Origin: a virus
Strand: one strand, 5' to 3'
Virus record (IMG/VR): IMGVR_UViG_3300037502_000187
Span: 1 to 20,318 of that record
DNA length: 20,318 nucleotides
Below are positions 1 through 7,755 of this stretch, piece after piece. The first letter of the stretch is position 1. Each line of letters starts with the position of its first letter. The notes under the pieces are model-generated. The model did not search any database. It was not told where the DNA came from and saw only the letters and a list, made by a program, of their open reading frames with translations. The position numbers and the translations under genes were made by a program.

Positions 1-2
1 AA

Positions 3-2054
3 GCGACTAAGCTACTTGGAAAAGAGCCAACTGCTACTGAACAAGTCTTTTTAGACATGGCTCGTCACCTTGCGAATGAAGGCATAACAGACTTAAAGAA
101 CGCTGATTTAACAGAAACTAATCGTAGGTTTGGCTCTACCTTTACAGGTGGTGGTGGTACGATATATGAGATTAAGAAAGACTCTTCTGGAAATCCAGTT
201 ATCTCTACTTGGAGTAAGTCTACTAGCGATAAAGGAACAATCCTTGCAGGCCTTGCATTAGCTGGATTGGCATTTGGTGTACCTTCATTGTTTGGGGAAG
301 CTACTGCTGCCACTACTGGATTGACAGCATCTGAATTGGCAGCCGCTGATATGGCTCTTGGTGGCCTTGGTGGTACTGCTGGTGCTACTGCATTAGCTGA
401 AGCCGCTACTCTTGGTAGTGTTGGGGCTTTAGGAACATCGTCACTAGCAAATACTACTGGTGCATTGGGCGCTGAAGGTCTTACTGGTTCTACTGTCGCA
501 GGAATGGGTGGTGGTACTGGTTTAACAGCGGGTTCAAGCGGTTTAGGAATCAATGCGGGAGCTGCAGGAGGACTTGGCGTTACTGGTGGTGGTGCAGGCA
601 TTACAGCGGGTACTGGTTTAACAGGAACTGGTGTATTAACTGGTTCTACTCTTGGTACTGGATTGCTTGGTGGTGCGGAAACTCTCGCAGGATTGACTGG
701 TACAGGAGTTCTTACTGGTTCTGAACTAGGTACTGGTTTGCTTGGTACAACAGGAACTACAGGATTGACTGGTACTGGTATATTGACAGACTCTACTTTA
801 GGGACTGGATTGCTTGGTACTGGCCCTACTACAGCAGTTACTACTGGTGGTGTTACTGGTTTAACGCCAGTAACTAATCTTGGCCCTGGTGCTATAAGTA
901 CTGGTGTAACTACAGGAACTATACCTACCGTTACGCCTCCAACACCTCCAGTTACTCCAACAACACCAACTACAACTCCTACGCCTACAGGATTGTTTAA
1001 TGGATTAACTGCTCAACAATTGGCTGGGTTAATTTCTGGTGGTCTTGGCACAGCAGGAAATCTGTTGCAAATGCAACAATCAAAAGAAGCAACACAACAA
1101 GCGCAAGCTCGTATTGATGCTGAGACTGCTGCTGCTAAACAGGCGGCTCAATTTCGTCCTGTTGGCATGACAACAAGGTTTGGCACTTCTAACTTCACAT
1201 TTAATCCTACTACTGGACAATTGGAGAGTGCAGGATACACATTGTCTCCAGAAGCAAAAGCTCAACAAGATCGTTTGATGTCTTTGGCTAATCAAGGTTT
1301 GACACAAGCAGAACAAGCTCCACAACAATTTGCTCCTTTGCAAACAGGCGCTCAGAGTTTGTTTAGCCTTGGTAACAAATACTTGGCTCAAAGTCCTGAG
1401 GAAGTTGCTCAACGCTATATCAGTCAGCAGATGAACTTGTTGCAACCAGGTCGTGAACTTGAGTTGGCTAACTTGCAAAACAGATTGCAACAACAGGGTC
1501 GTGCGGGATTGGCAGTTGCTCAAGGTGGCAACTATGGTGCTACAACACCTGAGTTGCAAGCCTTGTATAACGCTCGTGCAATGCAAGAGGCTCAGTTGGC
1601 GGCTAATGCTCAACAAGCTGGTCAACAACAAGTGGCATTTGGTGCAGGATTGCTTGGTCAAGGTGCTGGCGCTATGGGTCAGTACTATGCGGGTCAGCAA
1701 GCGGCTTATGCTCCTTACACTACTGCAATGGGTCAAGTTCAGAACTTGGAAGCACAAGGACAGCAACCACTTGGTTTGAGTTCATCTTTTGCTCAACAAC
1801 AAGCTCAAGCGGGTGCTAATGCGGGTCGTTTAGGTTTAAGTGGCGCTCAATTGAGTGCAGGCTTGGCGACAAGTGCTGATGCAACAAGAAATCTTGCCGC
1901 ACAAGGATTGATTGCGGCAGGAAATCCTAATGCCATGTTTGGTCAAGCACTGGGTCAATGGGCTACTGGATTATTTGGTGGCCAACAGGGTACAGGAGTA
2001 GCAGGAAATCCTCTTGCAGTAGGGGAATATGCAAACCCTGGATATTGGACTTAA
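3..2054 (+). CDS. Large Gly/Thr- and Gln-rich virion protein, probable internal/ejection protein (5' partial)
   Basis: The reading frame is open from base 3 through the first ATG at 57 with no stop, so the gene almost certainly begins before the window and the ATG at 57 is internal. Counting from that ATG, residues 59-80 are a hydrophobic helix. Residues 85-280 are Gly/Thr/Ala-rich with three near-identical repeats, followed by a Pro/Thr linker (about 285-312). The C-terminal half is Gln/Ala-rich and looks helical. This make-up, and its place before two similar large proteins and the lysis genes, fits the internal virion or DNA-ejection proteins of podovirus-like phages. I see no enzyme motif. 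A tail-associated structural role is the main alternative. The gene ends TAA, 12 bases before the next start. Confidence 0.6.
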   Translation, partial: ATKLLGKEPTATEQVFLDMARHLANEGITDLKNADLTETNRRFGSTFTGGGGTIYEIKKDSSGNPVISTWSKSTSDKGTILAGLALAGLAFGVPSLFGEATAATTGLTASELAAADMALGGLGGTAGATALAEAATLGSVGALGTSSLANTTGALGAEGLTGSTVAGMGGGTGLTAGSSGLGINAGAAGGLGVTGGGAGITAGTGLTGTGVLTGSTLGTGLLGGAETLAGLTGTGVLTGSELGTGLLGTTGTTGLTGTGILTDSTLGTGLLGTGPTTAVTTGGVTGLTPVTNLGPGAISTGVTTGTIPTVTPPTPPVTPTTPTTTPTPTGLFNGLTAQQLAGLISGGLGTAGNLLQMQQSKEATQQAQARIDAETAAAKQAAQFRPVGMTTRFGTSNFTFNPTTGQLESAGYTLSPEAKAQQDRLMSLANQGLTQAEQAPQQFAPLQTGAQSLFSLGNKYLAQSPEEVAQRYISQQMNLLQPGRELELANLQNRLQQQGRAGLAVAQGGNYGATTPELQALYNARAMQEAQLAANAQQAGQQQVAFGAGLLGQGAGAMGQYYAGQQAAYAPYTTAMGQVQNLEAQGQQPLGLSSSFAQQQAQAGANAGRLGLSGAQLSAGLATSADATRNLAAQGLIAAGNPNAMFGQALGQWATGLFGGQQGTGVAGNPLAVGEYANPGYWT
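615..815 (+). repeat. Three tandem ~24-residue Gly/Thr repeats inside the first CDS
   Basis: The encoded unit GLTGTGVLTGSTLGTGLL occurs at residues 187-204, 212-229 (T to E) and 236-253 (V to I, G to D), counted from the ATG at 57. The DNA copies differ at synonymous positions, so the duplication is not brand new. Weaker Gly/Thr variants lie upstream. Such repeats commonly make flexible or beta-stacked segments; no function can be assigned. Confidence 0.85.
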
Positions 2055-2066
2055 TTGGAGAAAAAC

Positions 2067-3398
2067 ATGGCAGATATCGTTCCTAGCTTATTTGGTTTGA
2101 CACCTGAGATGTATCAAGGTCAACAATACCAACAAGACTTAAAAAGAGGCTATGAGTTAGCACAATTATCACCAGGCGCTGCCGCACAAGCAGGCTTGAT
2201 GGCTAGTGTTGGTCAATTAGGTCGTGGCTTTGCTGGCGCTATGGGCATAGAAGACCCACAACTTCAGTTGATTAGCGCTCGTAATGCTATTGTTAAACAA
2301 ATTGACCAAACTGATCCAGCTTCAATTATGAAGGCTGCTCAAGCTCTTGCTCAAATTGGAGATCAACAAGGCGCTTTCTCTTTATCAGATTATGCTCGTA
2401 AAGCTCAAAGTGAAATTGCTCAAGCTCAACAACGCACAGCAGCCGCAAGCCGTGAGCGATCACAAGCAATGCCTGCTGATATTCAAATTGCCGCTCAAAT
2501 TGCATCTATCACAGATGGTTTAGATCAATTAAGAAATTTACCAGATACGCCAGAGCGAAATCGCACAATGAATATGTTGACTACTCAGTTAACTCAACTT
2601 GAGCGTCTAACAGATAAAGGCAGTAAAGTTTCCGCAAACATCAAAGAAGTTGGAGTTGCAGAAACCACTAGAGAGCCTGTTTATCTAGATGTTAACAATG
2701 ACCAACAGTTTATATACAAGAAAGATGAAACTGGCAAACAAGTTCGTGTTCCGTTTACTGGTGGTGTTGATAGAACTACCGCTAAAACTAGTGTTGGTGT
2801 TAAGTATCCTGAAGGTGAATCAGAGTTTGTTAAAGAGCTTGGAAAGTTAGATGCCAAGAAAGTTGGTGATGCTATTGTCTTAAGAGATAACGCTGCATCA
2901 ACAATTAAGTCTCTTAATAAACTTGCATCTTTGCCTGACAATGACTTGATCTCAGGACAATTTGCTACTGGTCGTGTTGGAGTAACTAGTTTGCTTCAAA
3001 CGCTTGGTTTGGCTTCTGATACTGACGCTAGAAAATTGGCAACAAGTGAACAATACCAAAAAGTTGCAAGCGATGTTGTTTTGCAAACTCTTGGTGGAAA
3101 ACTTGGTGCTGGATTCTCTAATGATGATCGTAAGTTTATCCAAGGCCTTATTCCTCAACTTGAAACAAGTCCTGCTGCTCGTAGACAACTTATTTCTTTC
3201 ATGCAAGAGAAGAATCAAGAAATTATTCAAGAAACAATTAGGCTTGAAAATTACGCAAGAGAGAAAAGAGGTTTGTCAGGATTTACGCCTAAGATTCCAA
3301 TTACTGTTGCACCAAGCCAGCCAAGACCATATTCAGGCTTGAGTGATGCTGAACTTAATGCAAGAATTAGAGCCGCACAAGCTCAACAACCACAATAA
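2067..3398 (+). CDS. Probable internal virion protein (443 aa)
   Basis: The start is set at ATG 2067 because GGAG at 2057-2060 lies six bases upstream; an in-frame TTG at 2055 also exists but sits inside that site. The protein is mostly helical and rich in Ala and Gln in its first third (MADIVPSLFGLTPEMYQGQQ onward). A more mixed C-terminal half contains a GKLGAGFSNDDRKFIQGLIP segment (about residues 350-370) and ends in a Pro-rich tail. There is no signal peptide or catalytic motif. Its position between two other large Ala/Gln-rich proteins suggests it belongs to the same virion-internal complex, comparable in role to the T7 gp14-gp16 set. That is inferred from gene order and composition, not from a recognised domain. 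Confidence 0.6.
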   Translation: MADIVPSLFGLTPEMYQGQQYQQDLKRGYELAQLSPGAAAQAGLMASVGQLGRGFAGAMGIEDPQLQLISARNAIVKQIDQTDPASIMKAAQALAQIGDQQGAFSLSDYARKAQSEIAQAQQRTAAASRERSQAMPADIQIAAQIASITDGLDQLRNLPDTPERNRTMNMLTTQLTQLERLTDKGSKVSANIKEVGVAETTREPVYLDVNNDQQFIYKKDETGKQVRVPFTGGVDRTTAKTSVGVKYPEGESEFVKELGKLDAKKVGDAIVLRDNAASTIKSLNKLASLPDNDLISGQFATGRVGVTSLLQTLGLASDTDARKLATSEQYQKVASDVVLQTLGGKLGAGFSNDDRKFIQGLIPQLETSPAARRQLISFMQEKNQEIIQETIRLENYAREKRGLSGFTPKIPITVAPSQPRPYSGLSDAELNARIRAAQAQQPQ

Positions 3399-3408
3399 GG
3401 GGTGAAAC

Positions 3409-5544
3409 ATGGCTGACAATTTGGCAGAACTCATTGCTGAAAGAGAAAGACGAGCTGGTCGAGTTACTGGCGGTGTTGGTAGTGTTCTTGAGCCTAAAAA
3501 AGAAACTACAACTCTTGATGAGGTCAAAAAGGCTGTTACATCACTTCTGAAAGGCTCTACAAAGGGTGTTATTGACATCATTGGTGGTTGGGGAAACCTA
3601 TACGATGTAATCAAGGAAAGCAAAGAGCCTAATCCTTTGTCTAGTCGTGGATTAGTCAATGCCATCTCTAGAGCTGGCGGCCCTGATCTAATGAAGTTAG
3701 AAGGCTACAGAGGTTTGTATGACATTGGTCAGGCAGGCGCTCCTGCGGCTTTGATGACTGCTGTTGCACCAGGCAGTAGTTTGTTTAACTTGTCTACTCC
3801 TGCTCGTACTGCTGCGGCTGAATTTACAACTGCTGGTGGATTGGGTTTGTTATCTCAACAAGTTGCTCCTGAAAGTGCCGCTGCTCAACTCACAATGCAA
3901 ACCTTGCCTTACTTGGTCAAGGGTGGTGTTAGTGGCTATCGTTCTAAAGCACAACAAGACAAGATTGAAGAATACAAAAAGTTACTTCCTTCTGGTGACA
4001 AGAACATCTTTGAAGAGTTTATGCTTCGTGGACAGGCATCTTCTGATCCTGTTATTGCCGCTGATATTGCTCGTCTTTCACGCTCACCAAAGTATTTGGA
4101 GTTGATTACAGCTTTGAATGAAGGTGCTGCTAAGAAAGCTGTTATGGGTATTGAGCCTCAAGGCGCTCCATTGACTAAAGAACAGGCAAAAACAGGCATC
4201 ATTCAAAGTATTCAAAACAAACTTGAAGGTATGCGTGACAGCAAAACATCAGGCTTGTTTGAAAAAGCAAAAGGTTATGGTGCAAAAACACCTTTAGTTG
4301 ACCCATCTACAACAATAGCAAACATTGATGAATTAATTGCTAGATATAGCGAAAAAATGACACCAAATGCAGATCGTGCCGTTCAAGTTCTTGAAGGCAT
4401 GAAACAGCGTTTACTTACAGAAGTAGCGGTTAGCCCTGAACAAGCAGCATTTAAAGGTGTTGCAGGCCCAGTTGAAACTACAAACAAGCGTACTGTTGAG
4501 CAAGTTCAAGGAATCTTGTCTGAGTTTGGCAAGAAGGCATCTGCTGGTGACAACTTAATCAAAGATTTGTCTATCTCTGATGAACGAATCATTTCTAGTG
4601 CTATTTTTGGTGGCATGAAAGAAGATTTAAGAAACGCCATAAAGAACTCTACTGGTAAAGATAAAGCGGCTCTTAATTTGCTTGCTGAAGCTCGTAGTCG
4701 TGTTGAAAAGTCAAGTACAGCATATCGTGAAGCAATTGCTCAAGGAATGCCTGCTTTCTTGCAAAACAAAACTCTTGCAGAGATATCGCCTGAAGAACTT
4801 TTTGCAACCTATAAAGCATTGACTCCAAATCAAAGAGCAACAATGCGTTCATGGGTTGAAAATACAGATACAGCCGCTTTAAATGTTCTTGATAAACAAG
4901 TATTTGATGACTTTGTTGCAAAAGCAAAAACACCAAATGCTACTGGCGTAGAAACTGTCAATTTAGAGTTGATGGCTAAAAACTGGCGCGGGCTAAGTGA
5001 AAATGATCGTGACGCTTTGGCTACTGCTCTTGGAACTAATGCTTCGGAGTTTGGCAGTCGAATGAAAGATGCTGAATTGATGACACGCAAGATGAGTGTT
5101 GTTAAGCCTACAGAGCCGCCGATTATTGGCGGTGAAACTGTTCGTGAAGCATCTGCTGTTTTGGGTGCTACAGGAGGTTATTCAGCATCTAAAGTTGGTC
5201 AACTAGGCTTGGATATTGTTAACTCTTTTAGCAAGGGTGGCTTGAACGAAGACCAACTGATGAAGGCTTTGTTGACTCCAGAAGGCGCTCAATTCTTGAA
5301 AACTGCAGCTTTGAGTCCAAGGTCTGAGAATGTTCTTAGAGAGTTGACCAAAATGGAAAACACAAATCCTGTTGCTAAGTGGATGGTTGGAACTACTGCC
5401 AGGTTTGGGCCAAGAATAAGTAGTGCTGAACAACCTACTGTGCAAACAGAACAACAGGCAATAGCTGGTCAAAATGAACTTGCTGAGTTGCTTAAAGAAA
5501 TGCAATTGCGTCAAGGACAACCACAGACTGAGCCTTTGCAGTAA
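3409..5544 (+). CDS. Large helical virion protein, probable ejection protein (711 aa)
   Basis: ATG 3409 is preceded by a strong AAGGGGTG site, 10 bases after the previous stop. The N-terminus (MADNLAELIAERERRAGR) is charged. Residues about 105-160 are hydrophobic and Ala/Gly-rich, which could be membrane-active. The long remainder is predicted helical, with many Lys/Glu/Gln and several Ala-rich stretches. No transglycosylase or protease motif is evident. It is the third of three consecutive large proteins, and I infer it is an internal virion or DNA-ejection protein in the position of T7 gp15/gp16, although it is much shorter than gp16. Its stop shares bases with the next small ORF (TAATG at 5542-5546). 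Confidence 0.6.
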   Translation: MADNLAELIAERERRAGRVTGGVGSVLEPKKETTTLDEVKKAVTSLLKGSTKGVIDIIGGWGNLYDVIKESKEPNPLSSRGLVNAISRAGGPDLMKLEGYRGLYDIGQAGAPAALMTAVAPGSSLFNLSTPARTAAAEFTTAGGLGLLSQQVAPESAAAQLTMQTLPYLVKGGVSGYRSKAQQDKIEEYKKLLPSGDKNIFEEFMLRGQASSDPVIAADIARLSRSPKYLELITALNEGAAKKAVMGIEPQGAPLTKEQAKTGIIQSIQNKLEGMRDSKTSGLFEKAKGYGAKTPLVDPSTTIANIDELIARYSEKMTPNADRAVQVLEGMKQRLLTEVAVSPEQAAFKGVAGPVETTNKRTVEQVQGILSEFGKKASAGDNLIKDLSISDERIISSAIFGGMKEDLRNAIKNSTGKDKAALNLLAEARSRVEKSSTAYREAIAQGMPAFLQNKTLAEISPEELFATYKALTPNQRATMRSWVENTDTAALNVLDKQVFDDFVAKAKTPNATGVETVNLELMAKNWRGLSENDRDALATALGTNASEFGSRMKDAELMTRKMSVVKPTEPPIIGGETVREASAVLGATGGYSASKVGQLGLDIVNSFSKGGLNEDQLMKALLTPEGAQFLKTAALSPRSENVLRELTKMENTNPVAKWMVGTTARFGPRISSAEQPTVQTEQQAIAGQNELAELLKEMQLRQGQPQTEPLQ

Positions 5545-5636
5545 TGTTTGAATGGGCTGTTGAGTATTTGGCAGCAGTCCTTCTTAGTTGTTTTGTCATT
5601 TACTGTAGTTATATTGTTGTATGGGCATTTCCATGA
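5544..5636 (+). CDS. 30-aa single-pass membrane peptide
   Basis: The ATG at 5544 overlaps the stop of the preceding large gene (TAATG), which suggests translational coupling. The 30-residue product starts MFEWAVEYLAAVL and is almost entirely hydrophobic from residue 8 to the end (LLSCFVIYCSYIVVWAF), so it is a single transmembrane segment with little else. It ends in an ATGA overlap with the next ORF. Its place at the head of the lysis region would suit a small holin- or antiholin-like peptide, but size and hydrophobicity are the only evidence. Confidence 0.5.
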   Translation: MFEWAVEYLAAVLLSCFVIYCSYIVVWAFP

Positions 5637-5746
5637 TCGCCTTTCTCTTGGCGGCAACCATTGAATACCGATGTGTTAAATGGACTTGGACTGGCAATGC
5701 GTTAAATCGCAGAGTAGTCTGTCTCAAGTGGGAGAAGAGAAAATGA
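5633..5746 (+). CDS. 37-aa Trp/Cys/Arg-rich small protein
   Basis: ATGA overlaps tie this ORF to both neighbours (5633 and 5743); an in-frame ATG at 5621 would add four residues. A short hydrophobic start (MIAFLLAATIEYRC) is followed by a basic segment with VKWTWTGNALNRRVVCLKW and ends EKRK. The CVKWTW...CLKWEK pattern matches my memory of a short conserved hypothetical in T7-like cyanophages and pelagiphages, located near lysis genes; I have not searched this. Two cysteines flank the Trp-rich segment. Function unknown. Tight coupling on both sides argues that it is translated. Confidence 0.55.
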   Translation: MIAFLLAATIEYRCVKWTWTGNALNRRVVCLKWEKRK

Positions 5747-6243
5747 TACCTTTGGATCCGATAAGCGCTTTAAATGGCCTACAGAACGCCATTTCAATGG
5801 TTAAGAAGGCTAGTAAGGTAGCCAATGACATAGGTGGTCTTGCCCCGATGATTAGCAAGATGTTTGACGCTAAGAGTGTTGCTACGAAAGCTATGCTTGA
5901 AGCAAAGCGTGAAAAGCGTGGTTCAAACATGGGTGCGGCTCTACAGATTGAGATGGCACTTGAGCAAGCCAGAGCGTTTGAGGAAGAACTCAAAATGTTG
6001 TTCATGCAGACAGGCAAGATTGATGTCTGGAACAAGATCAAGGCTCGTCAAGCTGAGATGGACAGGGATGATGCTAAAGAAATGGCTGCCTTGAAAGCGG
6101 CTGAGAAGAAGGCTAAAGAAAAAGAAGAAGAGATGCAAGAGTGGGCAATCATCATTGGTGGCATTGTCTTTGTTCTGTTTTTAGTATTCATTGGCATCAA
6201 CGAGTTAATGAATCTATGTCCTAAAGGTGGATGTGGAAGATGA
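5743..6243 (+). CDS. Coiled-coil protein with C-terminal membrane anchor (166 aa)
   Basis: I chose ATG 5743 because GGGAG at 5730-5734 is well placed and it overlaps the preceding stop (ATGA); an upstream in-frame ATG at 5680 would overlap the 37-aa gene. The protein begins MIPLDPISALNGLQNAISMV. It has a helical middle with an Ala/Glu/Lys coiled coil at about residues 85-135, then a transmembrane helix (WAIIIGGIVFVLFLVFIGI, about 138-157) and a short Cys-containing tail (NLCPKGGCGR). The layout resembles a conserved protein I recall from podovirus-like marine phages next to lysis genes. Possible roles are lysis control or a membrane component of virion entry. The family is not assigned. It ends in an ATGA overlap with the next ORF. 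Confidence 0.6.
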   Translation: MIPLDPISALNGLQNAISMVKKASKVANDIGGLAPMISKMFDAKSVATKAMLEAKREKRGSNMGAALQIEMALEQARAFEEELKMLFMQTGKIDVWNKIKARQAEMDRDDAKEMAALKAAEKKAKEKEEEMQEWAIIIGGIVFVLFLVFIGINELMNLCPKGGCGR

Positions 6244-6389
6244 ACGAGTACCAGAAACAGTTTGATATGTTTCTAAAGGTGTTCATTTATGGGTGTGTTG
6301 CTTGGTGGTTTCTAGGTTTTCTGAAGTTCTTACCTGATGACTTATCAAACAAAATTGTGGCACTTTTATTGGGGAAGATTGGGTTATGA
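6240..6389 (+). CDS. 49-aa small membrane protein
   Basis: Starts in the ATGA overlap with the previous gene. The product begins MNEYQKQFDMFLKVFIYGC. A hydrophobic, Trp-containing segment (about residues 11-30, ending AWWFLGFLKFLP) is followed by DDLSNKIVALLLGKIGL, which looks like an amphipathic helix. There is no signal peptide or lipobox. It ends ATGA-coupled to the 58-aa ORF at 6386. Its place between two membrane proteins of the lysis region suggests an accessory lysis or membrane role. No family recognised. Confidence 0.5.
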   Translation: MNEYQKQFDMFLKVFIYGCVAWWFLGFLKFLPDDLSNKIVALLLGKIGL

Positions 6390-6562
6390 AAATATCAACT
6401 TACCAACAAAATGCAAGGATGCTTTGGGAGGCTCATCGGGTGATCCACCAACAGAACATGGCAAGATTAGCCGAGCTGAACAGACAAGCAGACCACCAAC
6501 AGAAAGTCCAAGAGATAAAGACTCATTGGGTTAAGGCTTCACAAGTGGATGTAATGGTATGA
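6386..6562 (+). CDS. 58-aa hydrophilic hypothetical protein
   Basis: ATGA overlaps join it to both neighbours (6386 and 6559). The product starts MKISTYQQNARMLWEAHRV and is a charged, Gln- and His-rich, probably single helical rod (HQQNMARLAELNRQADHQQK), ending in MV. It has no membrane segment. The long open stretch in another frame at 6337-6534 is a shadow of this gene. Function unknown. The coiled-coil-like composition would permit it to bind one of the adjacent membrane proteins. Confidence 0.5.
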   Translation: MKISTYQQNARMLWEAHRVIHQQNMARLAELNRQADHQQKVQEIKTHWVKASQVDVMV

Positions 6563-6762
6563 GATATTTACTTTTGTTATTACTGCTTACTGGTTGTGAA
6601 GATCGTTACCGATATTTTTGCCAGAATCCAGACAACTTTCATGCCGAACAATGCCAAAAACCCAAGTGCTTGTTTACCCAACAATGTCCCGAATACTTAG
6701 TCGCCCCCATTTTGGAAAAAAAGGTTAACGATGTCCAACCAGAAGCCAAACCTAACAACTGA
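6559..6762 (+). CDS. Small Cys-rich lipoprotein (67 aa)
   Basis: The sequence opens with a short lipoprotein signal, MRYLLLLLLLTGC, in which LLTGC is a lipobox and Cys13 would be the lipidated residue. Five more cysteines lie between residues 20 and 44 (YFCQNPDNF, EQCQKPKC, TQQCPEY), suggesting disulfides in the periplasm. The tail is Lys/Pro-rich. I recall closely similar small 'DRYRYxCQ' lipoproteins in marine T7-like and T4-like phages (unsearched). It begins ATGA-coupled and its last 32 bases overlap the holin-like gene. It may be an outer-membrane lysis factor, but a separate Rz1 exists downstream. Confidence 0.65.
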   Translation: MRYLLLLLLLTGCEDRYRYFCQNPDNFHAEQCQKPKCLFTQQCPEYLVAPILEKKVNDVQPEAKPNN

Positions 6763-7255
6763 AGAATTTGAAGTCCGAGTTTGGGGCTTTGTTGTAGTCG
6801 TTGTGACTTGCATCTTGTGCTTCATTGTTATTGCACTTCTGTACTCTGTCACCTTTGTGACTCAACCTATCAAGAGTATGGCTCCCATAGACCAAGCCTA
6901 CACAAAGATGTTGAACGACATCGTTCTTTTGATTGTTGGCGGTATTGGTGGTGTGATGACTAAGAGGGCGGCTGGTGCAGCGGCAAAGGCTTTTGGAGCG
7001 CCACAACCTCCAATGCAACCAATGTGTCAACCAATGGGCAATAACGGCTCTGTGGGCGGTTTTAACGCTTCCTATGCACCTCCACAGTCTGCCTATGGTT
7101 TGCCAAGTCAACCTTTTGGTGCAATGCCTGTTTGGACTAATCCAGAGTTAGATGAATCTTGGACGCCTGGACCACCACCAACAACGCCACCAGATCATTT
7201 AGAAGATGACCATGAGCGAGTCCAATTAGCTGTTGCAAGACAGGAGGTTGACTAA
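6731..7255 (+). CDS. Holin-like membrane protein (174 aa)
   Basis: ATG 6731 follows AAGG at a spacing of about six bases and lies inside the end of the lipoprotein gene. There are two hydrophobic segments: residues about 18-40 (VWGFVVVVVTCILCFIVIAL) and about 63-76 (DIVLLIVGGIGGVM). A soluble Pro/Gly/Gln-rich tail follows from residue 85, with an acidic end (PDHLEDDHERV). Two membrane helices just ahead of Rz/Rz1 and endolysin fit a holin, which would form membrane holes to release the endolysin. The long Pro-rich C-terminus is unusual for a simple holin. The stop shares TAATG with Rz. Confidence 0.6.
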   Translation: MSNQKPNLTTEEFEVRVWGFVVVVVTCILCFIVIALLYSVTFVTQPIKSMAPIDQAYTKMLNDIVLLIVGGIGGVMTKRAAGAAAKAFGAPQPPMQPMCQPMGNNGSVGGFNASYAPPQSAYGLPSQPFGAMPVWTNPELDESWTPGPPPTTPPDHLEDDHERVQLAVARQEVD

Positions 7256-7755
7256 TGCTACCTATACCTTTACCTTGGTTGATAGTGGGTGTTCTCATTT
7301 CCTTATTTGGAACTTACAGAGTTGGACACCACTATGGTTGGCTAGAGCGTGATAACGACATGAAAATAGCGATTGCTAAGAAAAATGAAGAATCTCGCAA
7401 AACTGAACAGAAACTTACTGAACAACTTAATGCTAATGCTTCTAAACTTCAGGAGACACAAAATGTTATCAATCAGAAACAGTCTGCTTTGGATCGTGCC
7501 ATTCGTGCTGGTAGGGTGCGGCTCAACCCCTCAAGTTGTGTATCAGCCCCCACAAATCCCACCCCTACCTCCACAGATTCAGAAACAAGAAGTGAACCTG
7601 ACAGACAGACTAACGAAGCTACTGATGCCGAACGAGCAACCCTCCTCGCCATCGCAGAAATAGTCGCTCAAGGGGATAAGAATACTGCTGCTTTAAATGC
7701 TTGTGTGGACTCGTACAACCAGATGAGAGACTTGTTAAATGCCAATAACCTCTGA
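7255..7755 (+). CDS. Rz-like inner-membrane spanin (i-spanin)
   Basis: ATG 7255 has a full AGGAGG site at 7242-7247 and overlaps the previous stop. The 166-aa product has one N-terminal membrane anchor (residues about 5-19, PLPWLIVGVLISLFG). A periplasmic coiled coil follows (about 30-80, MKIAIAKKNEESRKTEQKL and onward), then a Ser/Thr/Pro-rich linker and a C-terminal helix. This is the standard i-spanin layout. The o-spanin gene lies wholly inside in the +1 frame (7463-7663), as in lambda Rz/Rz1. Together they disrupt the outer membrane at the end of lysis. The last 17 bases overlap the endolysin gene. The presence of spanins implies a Gram-negative host. Confidence 0.85.
   Translation: MLPIPLPWLIVGVLISLFGTYRVGHHYGWLERDNDMKIAIAKKNEESRKTEQKLTEQLNANASKLQETQNVINQKQSALDRAIRAGRVRLNPSSCVSAPTNPTPTSTDSETRSEPDRQTNEATDAERATLLAIAEIVAQGDKNTAALNACVDSYNQMRDLLNANNL
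7463..7663 (+). CDS. Rz1-like outer-membrane lipoprotein spanin, nested in Rz
   Basis: An independent start at ATG 7463 has AGGAG at 7451-7455 with seven bases of spacing. The 66-aa product has a lipoprotein signal MLSIRNSLLWIVPFVLVGC (lipobox LVGC, Cys19). A proline-rich mature part follows (VYQPPQIPPLPPQIQK), typical of Rz1 o-spanins, and a short charged tail. It lies entirely inside the Rz gene in the +1 frame, the classic embedded spanin arrangement. The upstream in-frame ATG at 7373 would add 30 basic residues before the signal peptide and is unlikely to be used. Confidence 0.85.
   Translation: MLSIRNSLLWIVPFVLVGCGSTPQVVYQPPQIPPLPPQIQKQEVNLTDRLTKLLMPNEQPSSPSQK

Noticed and set aside
65-601. 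178-codon minus-strand open frame, proline-rich
   Set aside because: It is the antisense of Gly/Thr-rich repeat coding (GGN read as CCN); no ribosome site and no protein-like pattern.
1080-1766. 228-codon minus-strand open frame
   Set aside because: Opens because the sense strand is full of CAA/GCT codons; composition is Ser/Leu/Cys-rich noise opposite a convincing gene.
6337-6534. 65-codon + strand frame
   Set aside because: Out of frame with the better supported 49- and 58-aa ORFs, which tile with ATGA overlaps.
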